A stretch of DNA of 64,000 nt from Planctomycetia bacterium (GTDB taxonomy: Bacteria; Planctomycetota; UBA8108; SXIK01). The stretch covers positions 55,120 to 119,119 of the forward strand of contig SXIK01000219.1 of the NCBI GenBank assembly GCA_005772855.1. Reading direction: 5' to 3'. Both the position numbers and the translations under genes were made by a program. The notes beneath the pieces were generated by a model. That model was not told the origin of the DNA. It was given only the letters and a program-made list of their open reading frames with translations, and ran no database searches. How positions within the stretch are numbered: position 1 is the stretch's first letter; every line of letters starts with the position of its first letter. Positions 18,806 through 26,262 of this stretch are shown piece after piece.

Positions 18806-19274
18806 CCGGTCGGGGCAAACTCTGTCCAGCTTCCGTGCAATTCAGTCCGGGCTGAAACTGCCGGGCTTGCATTCCTGGGGCGGGTTGCGTCGGCTTCGCC
18901 CAATCGACGGGCTGGAAACAACCACCTGTCTAGCTTCTCGAGTGCTCAGCGGGTGCTCAGAGGTGCGGTGGTCGTAGGAGTATCGGTGGGCACGATTGTT
19001 CCTGTCTTCTCCATGTGTCGAGCCACTCGCAAGAAGCGAGCATCGACCTTCGAGACACCAGGAGATCAACACCGGACTCACGAAACCGCCATGGCTGAAC
19101 TTCCATGGCAACCCACAATTTCCACTCGCTGTCCTACTATGACAGCGTCCCACCTCCGCCCCCCCGGACGACTTGTTCCGGAAAATGCCTGAGGCCCACC
19201 CTCCCAAGCCGGCCTGGGTTGAACCCCCTCGCCGAACCCGACACCAATTCCCCCCTCGTGAGTCCGGTTATTCT
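18806..19274. other. Non-coding convergent gap, nothing recognised
   Basis: This gap lies between the convergent lipoprotein and GT2 genes. I see no convincing gene and no U-tracted terminator. CTCGCAAGAAGCGAG near 19027 can form a small hairpin. Short reading frames here are Ser/Arg-rich and lack ribosome binding sites. Confidence 0.5.
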
Positions 19275-19985
19275 TTATTTTCCCATGTCGTAGCGCCCGC
19301 GCAGTGCGTTCCAGCGGATCCTGAGCAAGTCGCACAGCATGGTGAGGGGAGTAAGGAAACTGAGGCGGCTTTGCTTCGACTCGCTGTACGAGACTGGCAC
19401 CTGCGCGACTCGTAGCCCTCTCCTTCTTGCCATGAACAGGATCTCGACGTCGAAACCCCAACGATCAAGGCTTGCGACGCCGAACAGCGCTCGCGCGGTA
19501 TTGCGGCGAAGCATCTTGAAGCCGCATTGCGTGTCGTAAAACCCGCGAAGCGCGATCAGCTTGACGCACAGACGGAACACGAAGGCCATCAGCCTTCGTA
19601 GCGGTGGTCGCCGGACTTGCTTCGATGAATCACGAAGGCGTGCGCCAATCGCAATGTCGGCTCCGGCATCAATTTCTCGCCAGAGAAAAAGTGCTTCTTC
19701 GATCGGCGTCGAGAGGTCGGCGTCTGTGAAGAGGACGGGATCGAAGCGAGCTTCGAGCATCCCGCGTCGAACGCTATATCCCTTGCCGCGATTCACATCG
19801 TTGCGGAGGCAACGCACGTGAGGAAGCCCGGCGAGGAGGGTCTGTGCGTCGACATCGGATCCGTCGTCAACGACGATCACCTCGAACTCATCGAACTCAC
19901 GCTCAAGAAACGCGGTGACACACTCGGCTGTCCATCGAATGCGAGGTGTTTCGTTGAAGGCCGGGACGACGACTGAGATCTGCAC
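19275..19985 (-). CDS. GT2 glycosyltransferase (DPM1/ALG5-like)
   Basis: A 236-aa GT-A fold, family 2 glycosyltransferase of the dolichyl-phosphate mannosyl/glucosyltransferase type, which moves a sugar from a nucleotide donor to a polyprenyl phosphate at the cytoplasmic membrane. Evidence: the opening MQISVVVPAFNET, the nucleotide-binding VVDDGS (38-43), the metal-binding DAD with LSTP (88-94), the FYDTQCGFKMLRRNTARALF stretch typical of ALG5-like enzymes, and RWGFDVEILFMARR. No C-terminal membrane helices are present, unlike GtrB-like members. It stands alone, with its own upstream gap of 530 bp and a convergent lipoprotein gene. The sugar and acceptor cannot be told from sequence. Confidence 0.9.
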   Translation of the reverse strand: MQISVVVPAFNETPRIRWTAECVTAFLEREFDEFEVIVVDDGSDVDAQTLLAGLPHVRCLRNDVNRGKGYSVRRGMLEARFDPVLFTDADLSTPIEEALFLWREIDAGADIAIGARLRDSSKQVRRPPLRRLMAFVFRLCVKLIALRGFYDTQCGFKMLRRNTARALFGVASLDRWGFDVEILFMARRRGLRVAQVPVSYSESKQSRLSFLTPLTMLCDLLRIRWNALRGRYDMGK

Positions 19986-20050
19986 GCGCGCATTGTAGGC
20001 GGCGTGTGGATGAGATCAAAGCGCTCGAGTGATGAGAATCGTCGCATGTC

Positions 20051-20079
20051 TTGACAAGGATGATGCGCATCGATACGAT
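20051..20079 (+). promoter_or_regulatory. Consensus-like sigma70 promoter
   Basis: TTGACA (20051-20056), a 17-nt spacer and TACGAT (20074-20079) form one of the best promoters in the window. The nearest plus-strand gene starts 430 bp later, and a terminator-like hairpin lies between them. Confidence 0.6.
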
Positions 20080-20085
20080 CCATGC

Positions 20086-20309
20086 ACAATTGGAACTCGA
20101 CCTTGAAGTCACTCATTCGAGTCCGACTCGAGGCAAGTTTTCTTCGCGGACACAACGGCATGATGTGTAGAAGAATCTTGCGCGCAGGGATCAAAGGTCT
20201 GAGCGCTTTTCCGAGGAGTTGTTTCGGAGACTTACCTGGTTGGTCCGGAAAACTCGAACCGGGGGGCTGAGCGGAGAACGGATTTTTCTTACCAGCCCCG
20301 GTTTTTTTT
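20086..20309 (+). ncRNA. Candidate small RNA or attenuated leader
   Basis: The interval between the promoter at 20051 and the terminator-like hairpin at 20257-20309 would give a transcript of about 224 nt with no convincing reading frame. It does not match tRNA, tmRNA, SRP RNA or RNase P signatures that I know. It could be a trans-acting RNA, a 6S-like RNA, or the leader of the 119-aa gene at 20516. Confidence 0.35.
20257..20309 (+). terminator. Terminator-like hairpin with eight-T run
   Basis: ACCGGGGGGCT at 20258 pairs imperfectly with AGCCCCGGT at 20294 across a long loop, followed directly by TTTTTTTT. It lies inside the gap before the 119-aa gene, so it ends something upstream or acts as an attenuator. 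Confidence 0.5.
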
Positions 20310-20515
20310 CTTGGCGGTGGAGCCGATCGCAAGATAGTCCGTGGGGGGAATTGTGCGGCTCAATTTTTTGCTTCCTGCGCCCGATAGAGGTGCAGCGGCC
20401 TGGCTTCGCGCTGGGCCCATTGGCACTCTTGCACCTGAAATTTCTCGGGTACAACCCAACCCAGGAACCGAGCTCCAGCGTGGGCCTGCGGAACACCACC
20501 TCACGGGGGAATTGC

Positions 20516-20875
20516 ATGAATCCAGAAAATCATTCAGAGCGAGTGGAGTTCTTCTCCGAGGGAGAGTCCTCGAGTTGTCGTCTTGAGACGCGGGGCGGAA
20601 CGGTCTACTGGCTATCGGAAGCTGATGGCGATGGTCTCCGTTGGGTGGTTCGAGAGCACTTGCAGAGCTCTGACACGAACACCATGGTGATGCAGAAGTT
20701 CTCGCAGTCGAAAGATCGCGTCGACTTTGGCGACAAGTTTCGAGGAAGGCTCACCGGTGACATCCAACAAGGGATGCCATTCGTCCTCGAAGTGCCCGAG
20801 CATGACACCCGGATCTTGAGCGAGGTCGTGGTGGCGATCGAAGTCGGGAACATTCCCGAGATGATCTTCCGCTAA
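20516..20875 (+). CDS. Small protein of unknown function
   Basis: A 119-aa soluble protein that I do not recognise. The ATG at 20516 is preceded by CACGGGGGAATTGC, a good ribosome binding site with 6-nt spacing, so this start is chosen over longer in-frame versions that run through the terminator-like hairpin. The sequence begins MNPENHSERVEFFSEGESSS, has no signal peptide or membrane segment, and ends in alternating beta-type stretches (FGDKFRGRLTGDIQQGMPFV, VVVAIEVGNIPEMIFR). The composition is mixed and globular, which supports a real gene. It stands alone, convergent with arfB, with a GC hairpin between them. Confidence 0.6.
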   Translation: MNPENHSERVEFFSEGESSSCRLETRGGTVYWLSEADGDGLRWVVREHLQSSDTNTMVMQKFSQSKDRVDFGDKFRGRLTGDIQQGMPFVLEVPEHDTRILSEVVVAIEVGNIPEMIFR

Positions 20876-20930
20876 ATCCCGCTCGCCATGAACAGGTGCC
20901 TGAAATCTCCCGGAGGCGCGCGGTACTCTT

Positions 20931-20956
20931 GAGGGGGGCCACGCTGCCCCCCCCTC
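20931..20956. terminator. GC-rich hairpin between convergent genes
   Basis: GAGGGGGGC and GCCCCCCCCTC flank a CACGCT loop between the 119-aa gene and arfB. There is no T run on either side, so a bidirectional terminator role is only possible. Confidence 0.4.
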
Positions 20957-21032
20957 ACACTCCCCTTGGCGAGGACCGCCCACGAGCTGCATTTTCAGGC
21001 ACTAACTTGCGGTGGGCGGTACCAAGGATTCT

Positions 21033-21446
21033 TCACTCGTCGCCCTGCCAGCGGCGAGCACGCTTCTTCTCGCTCTGATGGCGTTTTACCCTTGCCGTCC
21101 TTACTTGGGAGCCACGAGTCGGGCGCGTGGGAATTCGTCGTTGGGGCCTCCTGCTCGCCTTCTCGAGCAGGGCAGAGAGCTTTCGCAGGCACTCCTCGAG
21201 ATTTTGTCCCTGTGTCCGATGCCGGCTGGAGGCGAGGATGAGCTCTCCACCCTTCGTCAAGGTGTCCGAGCACAAAGCCACGAGCCTCGAGCGAATGCTC
21301 TCGGGTATCCAGTCGGCCTCGGAGACGACGAACCGGAGCTCCACCTTGGTCTCCACCTTGTTGACATTCTGGCCTCCGGGGCCGCCCGAGCGAGAGAAAC
21401 GAATCGTCAGCTTTTCCTTGGGAATGATGATCGGGGCGCTCGGCAT
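21033..21446 (-). CDS. arfB: Alternative ribosome-rescue factor ArfB (peptidyl-tRNA hydrolase)
   Basis: A 137-aa release-factor-like protein that hydrolyses peptidyl-tRNA on ribosomes stalled at the end of truncated mRNAs. The catalytic GGQ loop is at 24-26 ([20 protein letters not shown]), and the C-terminal basic tail (RIPTRPTRGSQVRTARVKRH) is the part that enters the empty mRNA channel. Both length and architecture match ArfB/YaeJ rather than a class I release factor, because the stop-codon recognition domain is missing. It starts at the ATG at 21446. It lies alone between a convergent small gene and the Tat-exported TIM-barrel gene. Confidence 0.93.
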   Translation of the reverse strand: MPSAPIIIPKEKLTIRFSRSGGPGGQNVNKVETKVELRFVVSEADWIPESIRSRLVALCSDTLTKGGELILASSRHRTQGQNLEECLRKLSALLEKASRRPQRRIPTRPTRGSQVRTARVKRHQSEKKRARRWQGDE

Positions 21447-21518
21447 GTGGCCAAGGTAGCGGCTGCGCCTGTGGTTCTCAAGCGCAACCGTTCCCCCGCC
21501 GTGCGCTCACGGGGGGTC

Positions 21519-23222
21519 TCAATATTCAAGCCGCAGGCTCTCGAAGTTACGATGGGGGCGGTAATCGATGGAGCAATCCACGTTGACAACCTCATGGACA
21601 ACGTCGATGTTGGGATCGCTCTTGACGAGGGTCACCTTCACCGAATTCTGCCCTGGCCGGGGATAGTGCTCGGGGGTGAGGGAGTAGTCATAAACGTATC
21701 CATAAGGGGTGATCGCACCCGAGCGGTAGAGCCGGTAGGTCAAGTCGTGCAGTTTCAAGAGGGATTCGGGTAGCGGCGTGCCATTCAACTCGATCCGGAC
21801 CTGGTTCAGCGCGGGCTCGAGATTGCTGATACGAATTCGCAAGCGCACCGAGTCGATTCTTCCCAGGGCATGTTGTTCCAGGAGTCTGTCCGAAAGGCGC
21901 AGTCGCAGTTCCACAGGTAGGCCCTCTCCGAGGGGCTGCGGCAGCAAGGGAGATTCGTCGGGCAGCAACGTGGGGCTATTCTTCGCGCCCCTGGGCCGCG
22001 AGGTGACTCGATGGAGCTTGTTGGCTGTCGCCAGTAGCTCCGGATGCCCGAGCAGACGAGCCGTGCCGTATGCGTCGTGGGTCCAGGGCCAGCCGTTGGG
22101 GGCCCAAACGTACTGCGCGAAGCCCAATCCATCCGCCCCCTGGGCATAGGCATTGGCGGCCGCGGCCCAGGTCATGGGCGCCGTGGCAAAAGTTTCCAGC
22201 TGGCTGCCTAGGTGAGCGCTCAGACCCGCAAGGACGCGACACCCTGTCTTGCGGCCGAGCTCCGTGGCGCTGGAGAGGTCAGCACCTTGATCCATGGTCG
22301 CGCCCACCTGCTGGGGCAAGACGATGAGCCCATCCACGAGCTTTTCAGAAACCCAGGTGGCCACGTCATATCCCAGGAGTTTCCAGGCCTCGGCCCTGGC
22401 GGGGATGCGTACATAAATCCGCTTTCGTAGTCCCTGGGCTTTTTCGGCCTTGCGGGCGACCTGAGCAAGCTCGCGGATCCACTGAGTGAGGATCGGGGCC
22501 AGCTCTCCCACTTCACCGAACTTGCAGAAGGGGACGTGCTCGGTAAGGTTCAGCTCAATTCCATCGGTTTCATACCGCGCAAGGAGCTCTTCGAAGACAA
22601 GAAATCGTTCCCGACGCAATTCCGGATGCAAGAAGGAGAAGCGTGCGGGATCAGCGAGTGCGGCGCGTGAGTCGCGGTCTTCTCCCGTCTGAAACTGAGG
22701 GTGATCATAGACGAAGTCGGACAGGAATCCGGAGCCGCCGTCAGCGGCACGGGTGCCCCCATACAGCGTTACCCAGTTACTGGCGATCATCCAGATCCCC
22801 TTTTCGTGGCAGCGCGAGCAGAGGAGCTTGAGGGGATCATGGCCGTGGGCGATGAGGTGGCGCAAGTTACGCGCTCCGCGGTAGTGCACGGAATGCGTCC
22901 ATCGGGTCACGTTGTCGCCAAGTTTTTGCGCCACGTGGCTGTCATAAAGTGCGATCCCGCCATGGAGCCCTGAAGTGTGGATCAAGGTGTCGAAGCCGCT
23001 CTCGACGAGTTGGTCCACCGTGAGGGTCAGGTCGGCTGGTTCGAGGGGTGGTTCAAATTCGTAAAGCGCACCTGCATGGCGGCCATCGTCGAGAAGGAAG
23101 ACGCGAGGCTCCCCATGCCCTCGTGCCCGCGACTCAGGGGCCGGGGAAGCCTCCAGCCCGCTCGCCCTCGGCCCGGCGCATGCAACGGTGCCAAGCGCCT
23201 GCAAGAACTTTCTACGCTCCAC
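21519..23222 (-). CDS. Tat-exported glycosidase-like TIM-barrel protein
   Basis: A 567-aa protein with a twin-arginine-type N-terminus (MERRKFLQALGTVACAG). The body resembles the hypothetical glycoside-hydrolase-like TIM-barrel families (GHL/DUF4015-like) common in planctomycetes: GFDTLIHTSGLHGGIALYDS, CHEKGIWMIASNWVTLYGG, YETDGIELNLTEHVPFCKFG and GADGLGFAQYVWAPNGWPWT. A C-terminal beta region follows from about residue 440 (LLEQHALGRIDSVRLRIRIS). I cannot assign catalytic acids with confidence. It lies 77 bp downstream of a Tat-exported DapA-like gene in the same direction, so the two probably form an operon acting on a sugar or sugar acid outside the cytoplasm; that is inference. Confidence 0.7.
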   Translation of the reverse strand: MERRKFLQALGTVACAGPRASGLEASPAPESRARGHGEPRVFLLDDGRHAGALYEFEPPLEPADLTLTVDQLVESGFDTLIHTSGLHGGIALYDSHVAQKLGDNVTRWTHSVHYRGARNLRHLIAHGHDPLKLLCSRCHEKGIWMIASNWVTLYGGTRAADGGSGFLSDFVYDHPQFQTGEDRDSRAALADPARFSFLHPELRRERFLVFEELLARYETDGIELNLTEHVPFCKFGEVGELAPILTQWIRELAQVARKAEKAQGLRKRIYVRIPARAEAWKLLGYDVATWVSEKLVDGLIVLPQQVGATMDQGADLSSATELGRKTGCRVLAGLSAHLGSQLETFATAPMTWAAAANAYAQGADGLGFAQYVWAPNGWPWTHDAYGTARLLGHPELLATANKLHRVTSRPRGAKNSPTLLPDESPLLPQPLGEGLPVELRLRLSDRLLEQHALGRIDSVRLRIRISNLEPALNQVRIELNGTPLPESLLKLHDLTYRLYRSGAITPYGYVYDYSLTPEHYPRPGQNSVKVTLVKSDPNIDVVHEVVNVDCSIDYRPHRNFESLRLEY

Positions 23223-23299
23223 TTGAAGCTATCTCCGGGTTGTTCTTTTGTTTGAGAATCGCAAAATACCGCATTTTTCGGGGCAAATGGTTTCTTGCC

Positions 23300-24310
23300 T
23301 CAGGGCTTCTCGGCATGCTCCAGGGCGATGGCAGCAATCCCCGCGCGGTCTACCGCGTCCACCTGAGTGTCTGGAGGACGCACCGGACCACCCGCACGCC
23401 CGAGCGCTTCCAGCGCGACCTTGATGCCGCTTATGCCATAGCCCGGTTTCAAGTTGCGCAGTTTGACAATGGGTGCAATGCGACGGTCCTGCACCTCCTT
23501 CATGCGAGCGATGTCTCCCGCGACACCGTGCTGCCAGAGTTGCAGGCAAGCATCTGGCACGAACGTACTCACTGCGGTGGTGAAGGCGCGCGCTCCGGCA
23601 GGCATGAGCGCCACCGCGCTGGTCTCCCCCTCTGCGATCCATAGAAAGCTCTCGCCCACGACCGCTCCCAGTGCCTGGCCGACCCTGGGGTCGCCGCTGG
23701 CGTCCTTGAAGCCGACCACGTTGGGCAATTCCGCCAGGCGCCGGAGGACATCGACCCAAAAATCGCCCTTGCCACAGGGATAAGCCAGGACGCCGATCTT
23801 GACCGCGTTGGCGACCTCAGCAAGGTAGCGGTAGGCTCCGTCCGCTTGATCGCACGCCAGCGGATAAGCAAAGACGAGAATGGCATCGGCGCCGGCAGCT
23901 TCGGCATTTTTCGCCATCTTGAGCGCGTTCCTGTAGCCGCCACCCACTCCAGCCACCACGGGTAACTTACCTTGAGCCCCGGCGACCGCTGCAGCGACCA
24001 GCGAGATGTGCTCCTCAACGCTCAACGAGAATAGCTCTCCAAGCCCGGCGCTAACGACGATCGTCATGTTTTTTGTACACATGCGAGCGTGATGCGCAAC
24101 GTTCTGTCGCATCCCCCTGGCGTCGAGGTCAAAATTTGAGTGAAACGGTGTGGTCAGGAAGTTATGGACGCCCGTCAGCAGACGCACTATCTCGGGCTTG
24201 GTCCGGTCCGGCTTGGCGCCGAACTCTGCTCTGAGCCTGGGAATGGCTCCGAACCCGCAGGCGGCCAGGGCCGTGGTGCGCAAGAATTGACGTCTCGATC
24301 GCTTATTCAA
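23300..24310 (-). CDS. Dihydrodipicolinate-synthase-family lyase with a Tat signal
   Basis: A 336-aa member of the DapA/NanA class I aldolase family, fused to an N-terminal twin-arginine signal (MNKRSRRQFLRTTALAACGF). The Schiff-base lysine is K202 in NVVGFKDASGDP, and the catalytic tyrosine is probably Y149 in LVFAYP. The carboxylate-binding loop normally read as GTTGE is AGLGELFSLSVEEH here. Family members cleave or condense pyruvate with sugar acids or aspartate semialdehyde; they are nearly always cytoplasmic, so an exported form is unusual. A biosynthetic DapA role is unlikely. A catabolic aldolase for an extracellular sugar acid, working with the downstream TIM-barrel protein, is a reasonable inference. 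Confidence 0.85.
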   Translation of the reverse strand: MNKRSRRQFLRTTALAACGFGAIPRLRAEFGAKPDRTKPEIVRLLTGVHNFLTTPFHSNFDLDARGMRQNVAHHARMCTKNMTIVVSAGLGELFSLSVEEHISLVAAAVAGAQGKLPVVAGVGGGYRNALKMAKNAEAAGADAILVFAYPLACDQADGAYRYLAEVANAVKIGVLAYPCGKGDFWVDVLRRLAELPNVVGFKDASGDPRVGQALGAVVGESFLWIAEGETSAVALMPAGARAFTTAVSTFVPDACLQLWQHGVAGDIARMKEVQDRRIAPIVKLRNLKPGYGISGIKVALEALGRAGGPVRPPDTQVDAVDRAGIAAIALEHAEKP

Positions 24311-24500
24311 GGTTCACTCCCAGGAGGGCCCAAGACCCGGAAAGAAATTTCCAATTCCTTCGGAACAGGCTGTTGAAATGAGGGATAGACTTTCTTTCAC
24401 TGTTCATGATGGCCAGATTCGACGCAGCTTTCTTCAGGGCGGCTGCATCCTGGGCTGGCTGCGCGGCCGATCAGGGCCCCAGGATGGATGCTGAAGTTGA

Positions 24501-24626
24501 AGAATACCAACCTATTCCTGCTCCGCGCGGGGGAGGATGGACCTCCCCTGCTCCTGGCTCCTGGCGGCGCCGATGGTGGGTGAGCGTTGGCCAGGATGTC
24601 CCAATCATGGCCGCGTGAGGTATTTC
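24501..24626. repeat. Intergenic repeat, copy B
   Basis: A second copy of the repeat, with GGGGGAGGATGGACCTCCCCTG, CTGGCGGCGCCGATGGTGGG, TGAGCGTTGGCCAGGATGTC and CCAATCATGGCCGCGT. The central CTCGGCGCTCGA hairpin present in copies A and C is missing. Ends are AATACC (24503-24508) and GGTATT, a perfect 6-bp inverted pair. The remaining 24311-24500 and 24627-24709 hold nothing I recognise. Confidence 0.75.
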
Positions 24627-24709
24627 GCTCCACTCGACGCGGTTCCAATCCGGCATTGTCGACCCTGAAGCCTCCCTCTCTAGTCGCCCAGGCGGTCTCG
24701 AAAGAGCGG

Positions 24710-25735
24710 CTAACGGGCTTCCAGCAACTGACGTGTCTTTTCGTCCATCTCCGCTGCGGTCTTGAGAAGGACATCAGTCACTGGGAGGCGGAACTCGAGT
24801 TCCCTCTTGCGCTCCACCTCACCTTCCTGAAAGAAGAAGGATCCGGCCCTCAGGTGGAAGAGGAAGCCTAGAATCACCCGGGCATGCTCCTTCAGCCCCG
24901 AGCGAATGGTTTGCGCCGGCACATGATTCTCGCCGAGAAGGACAGTCGCCAGCTCCAAGTCGAAGTCGGCGCGATGCACGATCTCCGCCAGAGTTTCTGC
25001 CGACACCATGCCGGACTCCTCGAGTAGCCGGGCGAGGCTCAAGTCGGAGTCCCTGTTGTTCCAGCCGACGTAGAGAAGCGCGCTGCGTTCCAGATAGAGT
25101 TTGGTGATGATCTGGTCCGACACGACCGTGAGCACCCCCCGCGGAATGGTATTCGAGAGAAAGTGTAGCAAGTCCGGGAAGCAGAACGACCCAAGCTCGC
25201 CCCTGAGCAGCGTGGGGACGGGATCATGACCGTCTGGACCCTGGGTCAGCTTCGGAAAGGATCGGTCGAGGCCCTCCTCGAACGCCGCCAGCTTGAATGC
25301 AGAGCTGTCGTTGGCCTCGGCGGGGACTCCCCATTGGTTCAGCACATGCTGCAAGCTCAAGTTTTGTGCTTTCAGTGCCTTGTTCGTCGCACGTGCGTCC
25401 CTCAGGCCCTCCTTCAAGAGGCTTGCTTCCGAATGCGCCCGCTCCGCAACCTCGTGGAGCACTCGTAGTTCCGAGAGCTGTTCGGCCTTTTGCGCTGCGA
25501 AATCGCTGCGCCGGGCTGCTAGCTCGGTCTCGAGTTGAACCGTTGCCCACTTGAGGGAGTCGCGTTCTCGTTCCGTCTCGCTGAGTTTGGTCTTCAGCAA
25601 CTGGGTGTCGCTCAGGCTTTCCTCGGGTGTCGTTGCCTGAGGAGCCGCCACCGGTTCCGTGGGGGTCGCGGTTTCGAGCGACAACTTGTCCGTCTTCTCG
25701 AGAGATCTGTGCTTGCGTCTCGGCTCGGGGTTCAT
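24710..25735 (-). CDS. DUF4388 (PATAN-like) coiled-coil protein
   Basis: A 341-aa cytoplasmic protein. Residues about 1-50 are basic and low in complexity; 45-150 form a long coiled coil (LKTKLSETERERDSLKWATV, KAEQLSELRVLHEVAERAHS); from about 175 a DUF4388 domain follows (LRGELGSFCFPDLLHFLSNT, GVLTVVSDQIITKLYLERSA). DUF4388/PATAN domains occur in bacterial signalling proteins and are often linked to response regulators. The ATG at 25735 overlaps the stop of the FHA gene by four bases (ATGA), so I chose it over an in-frame start at 25810 that would run inside the FHA gene. This coupling makes it a likely partner of the FHA protein, perhaps downstream of Ser/Thr kinases. Confidence 0.8.
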   Translation of the reverse strand: MNPEPRRKHRSLEKTDKLSLETATPTEPVAAPQATTPEESLSDTQLLKTKLSETERERDSLKWATVQLETELAARRSDFAAQKAEQLSELRVLHEVAERAHSEASLLKEGLRDARATNKALKAQNLSLQHVLNQWGVPAEANDSSAFKLAAFEEGLDRSFPKLTQGPDGHDPVPTLLRGELGSFCFPDLLHFLSNTIPRGVLTVVSDQIITKLYLERSALLYVGWNNRDSDLSLARLLEESGMVSAETLAEIVHRADFDLELATVLLGENHVPAQTIRSGLKEHARVILGFLFHLRAGSFFFQEGEVERKRELEFRLPVTDVLLKTAAEMDEKTRQLLEAR

Positions 25736-26094
25736 GTCTTTGCGGCGCCCGCCCCCGGGATGGACAGTTTCTCTACAAGGACTTGAGTCGTCTCGCCAGG
25801 TTTGTCGCACTGCGCCTCGATGTGGAGCACGTACTTGCCTACTTTGAGCAGGTCGCCGTGGCTCAAGACGTGCGAGTGCACCAGAACCTCGTTGACGTAG
25901 GTGCCGTTGGTGCTGCCCAAGTCCCGCACGATGAAAAAGCCCCCGGTGGGTTCCAGGGTCGCGTGGCGCCTCGAGACGCTCGAATCCTCCAGCAGGATCG
26001 AGTTTCCCTCGTCTCGACCAATCGTGATGGTGTTGGCCTCGAGCTCAAGCTCGCGGATTTTTTCGGTACCGTCGTAGATTTTCAATCGGACCAT
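25732..26094 (-). CDS. FHA domain protein
   Basis: A 120-aa protein that is almost entirely a forkhead-associated domain, which binds phosphothreonine peptides. The key residues are in place: G26-R27 (TIGRDEGNSI), S41 to H44 (SRRH), and the STNGTYVN loop at 61-68. The ATG at 26094 starts MVRLKIYDGTEK directly at the first strand; a longer frame to 26190 adds non-conserved sequence. Its stop overlaps the DUF4388 gene by four bases. FHA domains usually read out Ser/Thr kinase activity, so the pair may belong to a kinase pathway, but no intact kinase is present in this window. Confidence 0.9.
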   Translation of the reverse strand: MVRLKIYDGTEKIRELELEANTITIGRDEGNSILLEDSSVSRRHATLEPTGGFFIVRDLGSTNGTYVNEVLVHSHVLSHGDLLKVGKYVLHIEAQCDKPGETTQVLVEKLSIPGAGAAKT

Positions 26095-26262
26095 GACAAG
26101 GTCTCTATTGGAGACGCGTGCGAAGCTTGTGAAGGCTTGGCTTCCCGATGGGGTCCTGGGCTTTTCGGGAACTCGGCAGTCGGCGCCCATGAGCAGGCTG
26201 CCTGGTACCGCCGCGAATTCACGGGGAGCGGCACTCAGCAGGTCGCCTCCGCGCGGGCCTGA

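Noticed and set aside
20082..20270. A 62-codon frame inside the candidate small RNA
   Set aside because: Its start lies at the -10 box of the promoter and it has no ribosome binding site.
20240..20300. A tRNA-like GGTTCGAGT on the minus strand near 20258
   Set aside because: Acceptor, D and anticodon arms cannot be formed around it; it is better explained by the terminator-like hairpin.
21033..21446. ArfB considered as a second class I release factor fragment
   Set aside because: It has the complete ArfB length and basic tail and no trace of a codon-recognition domain.
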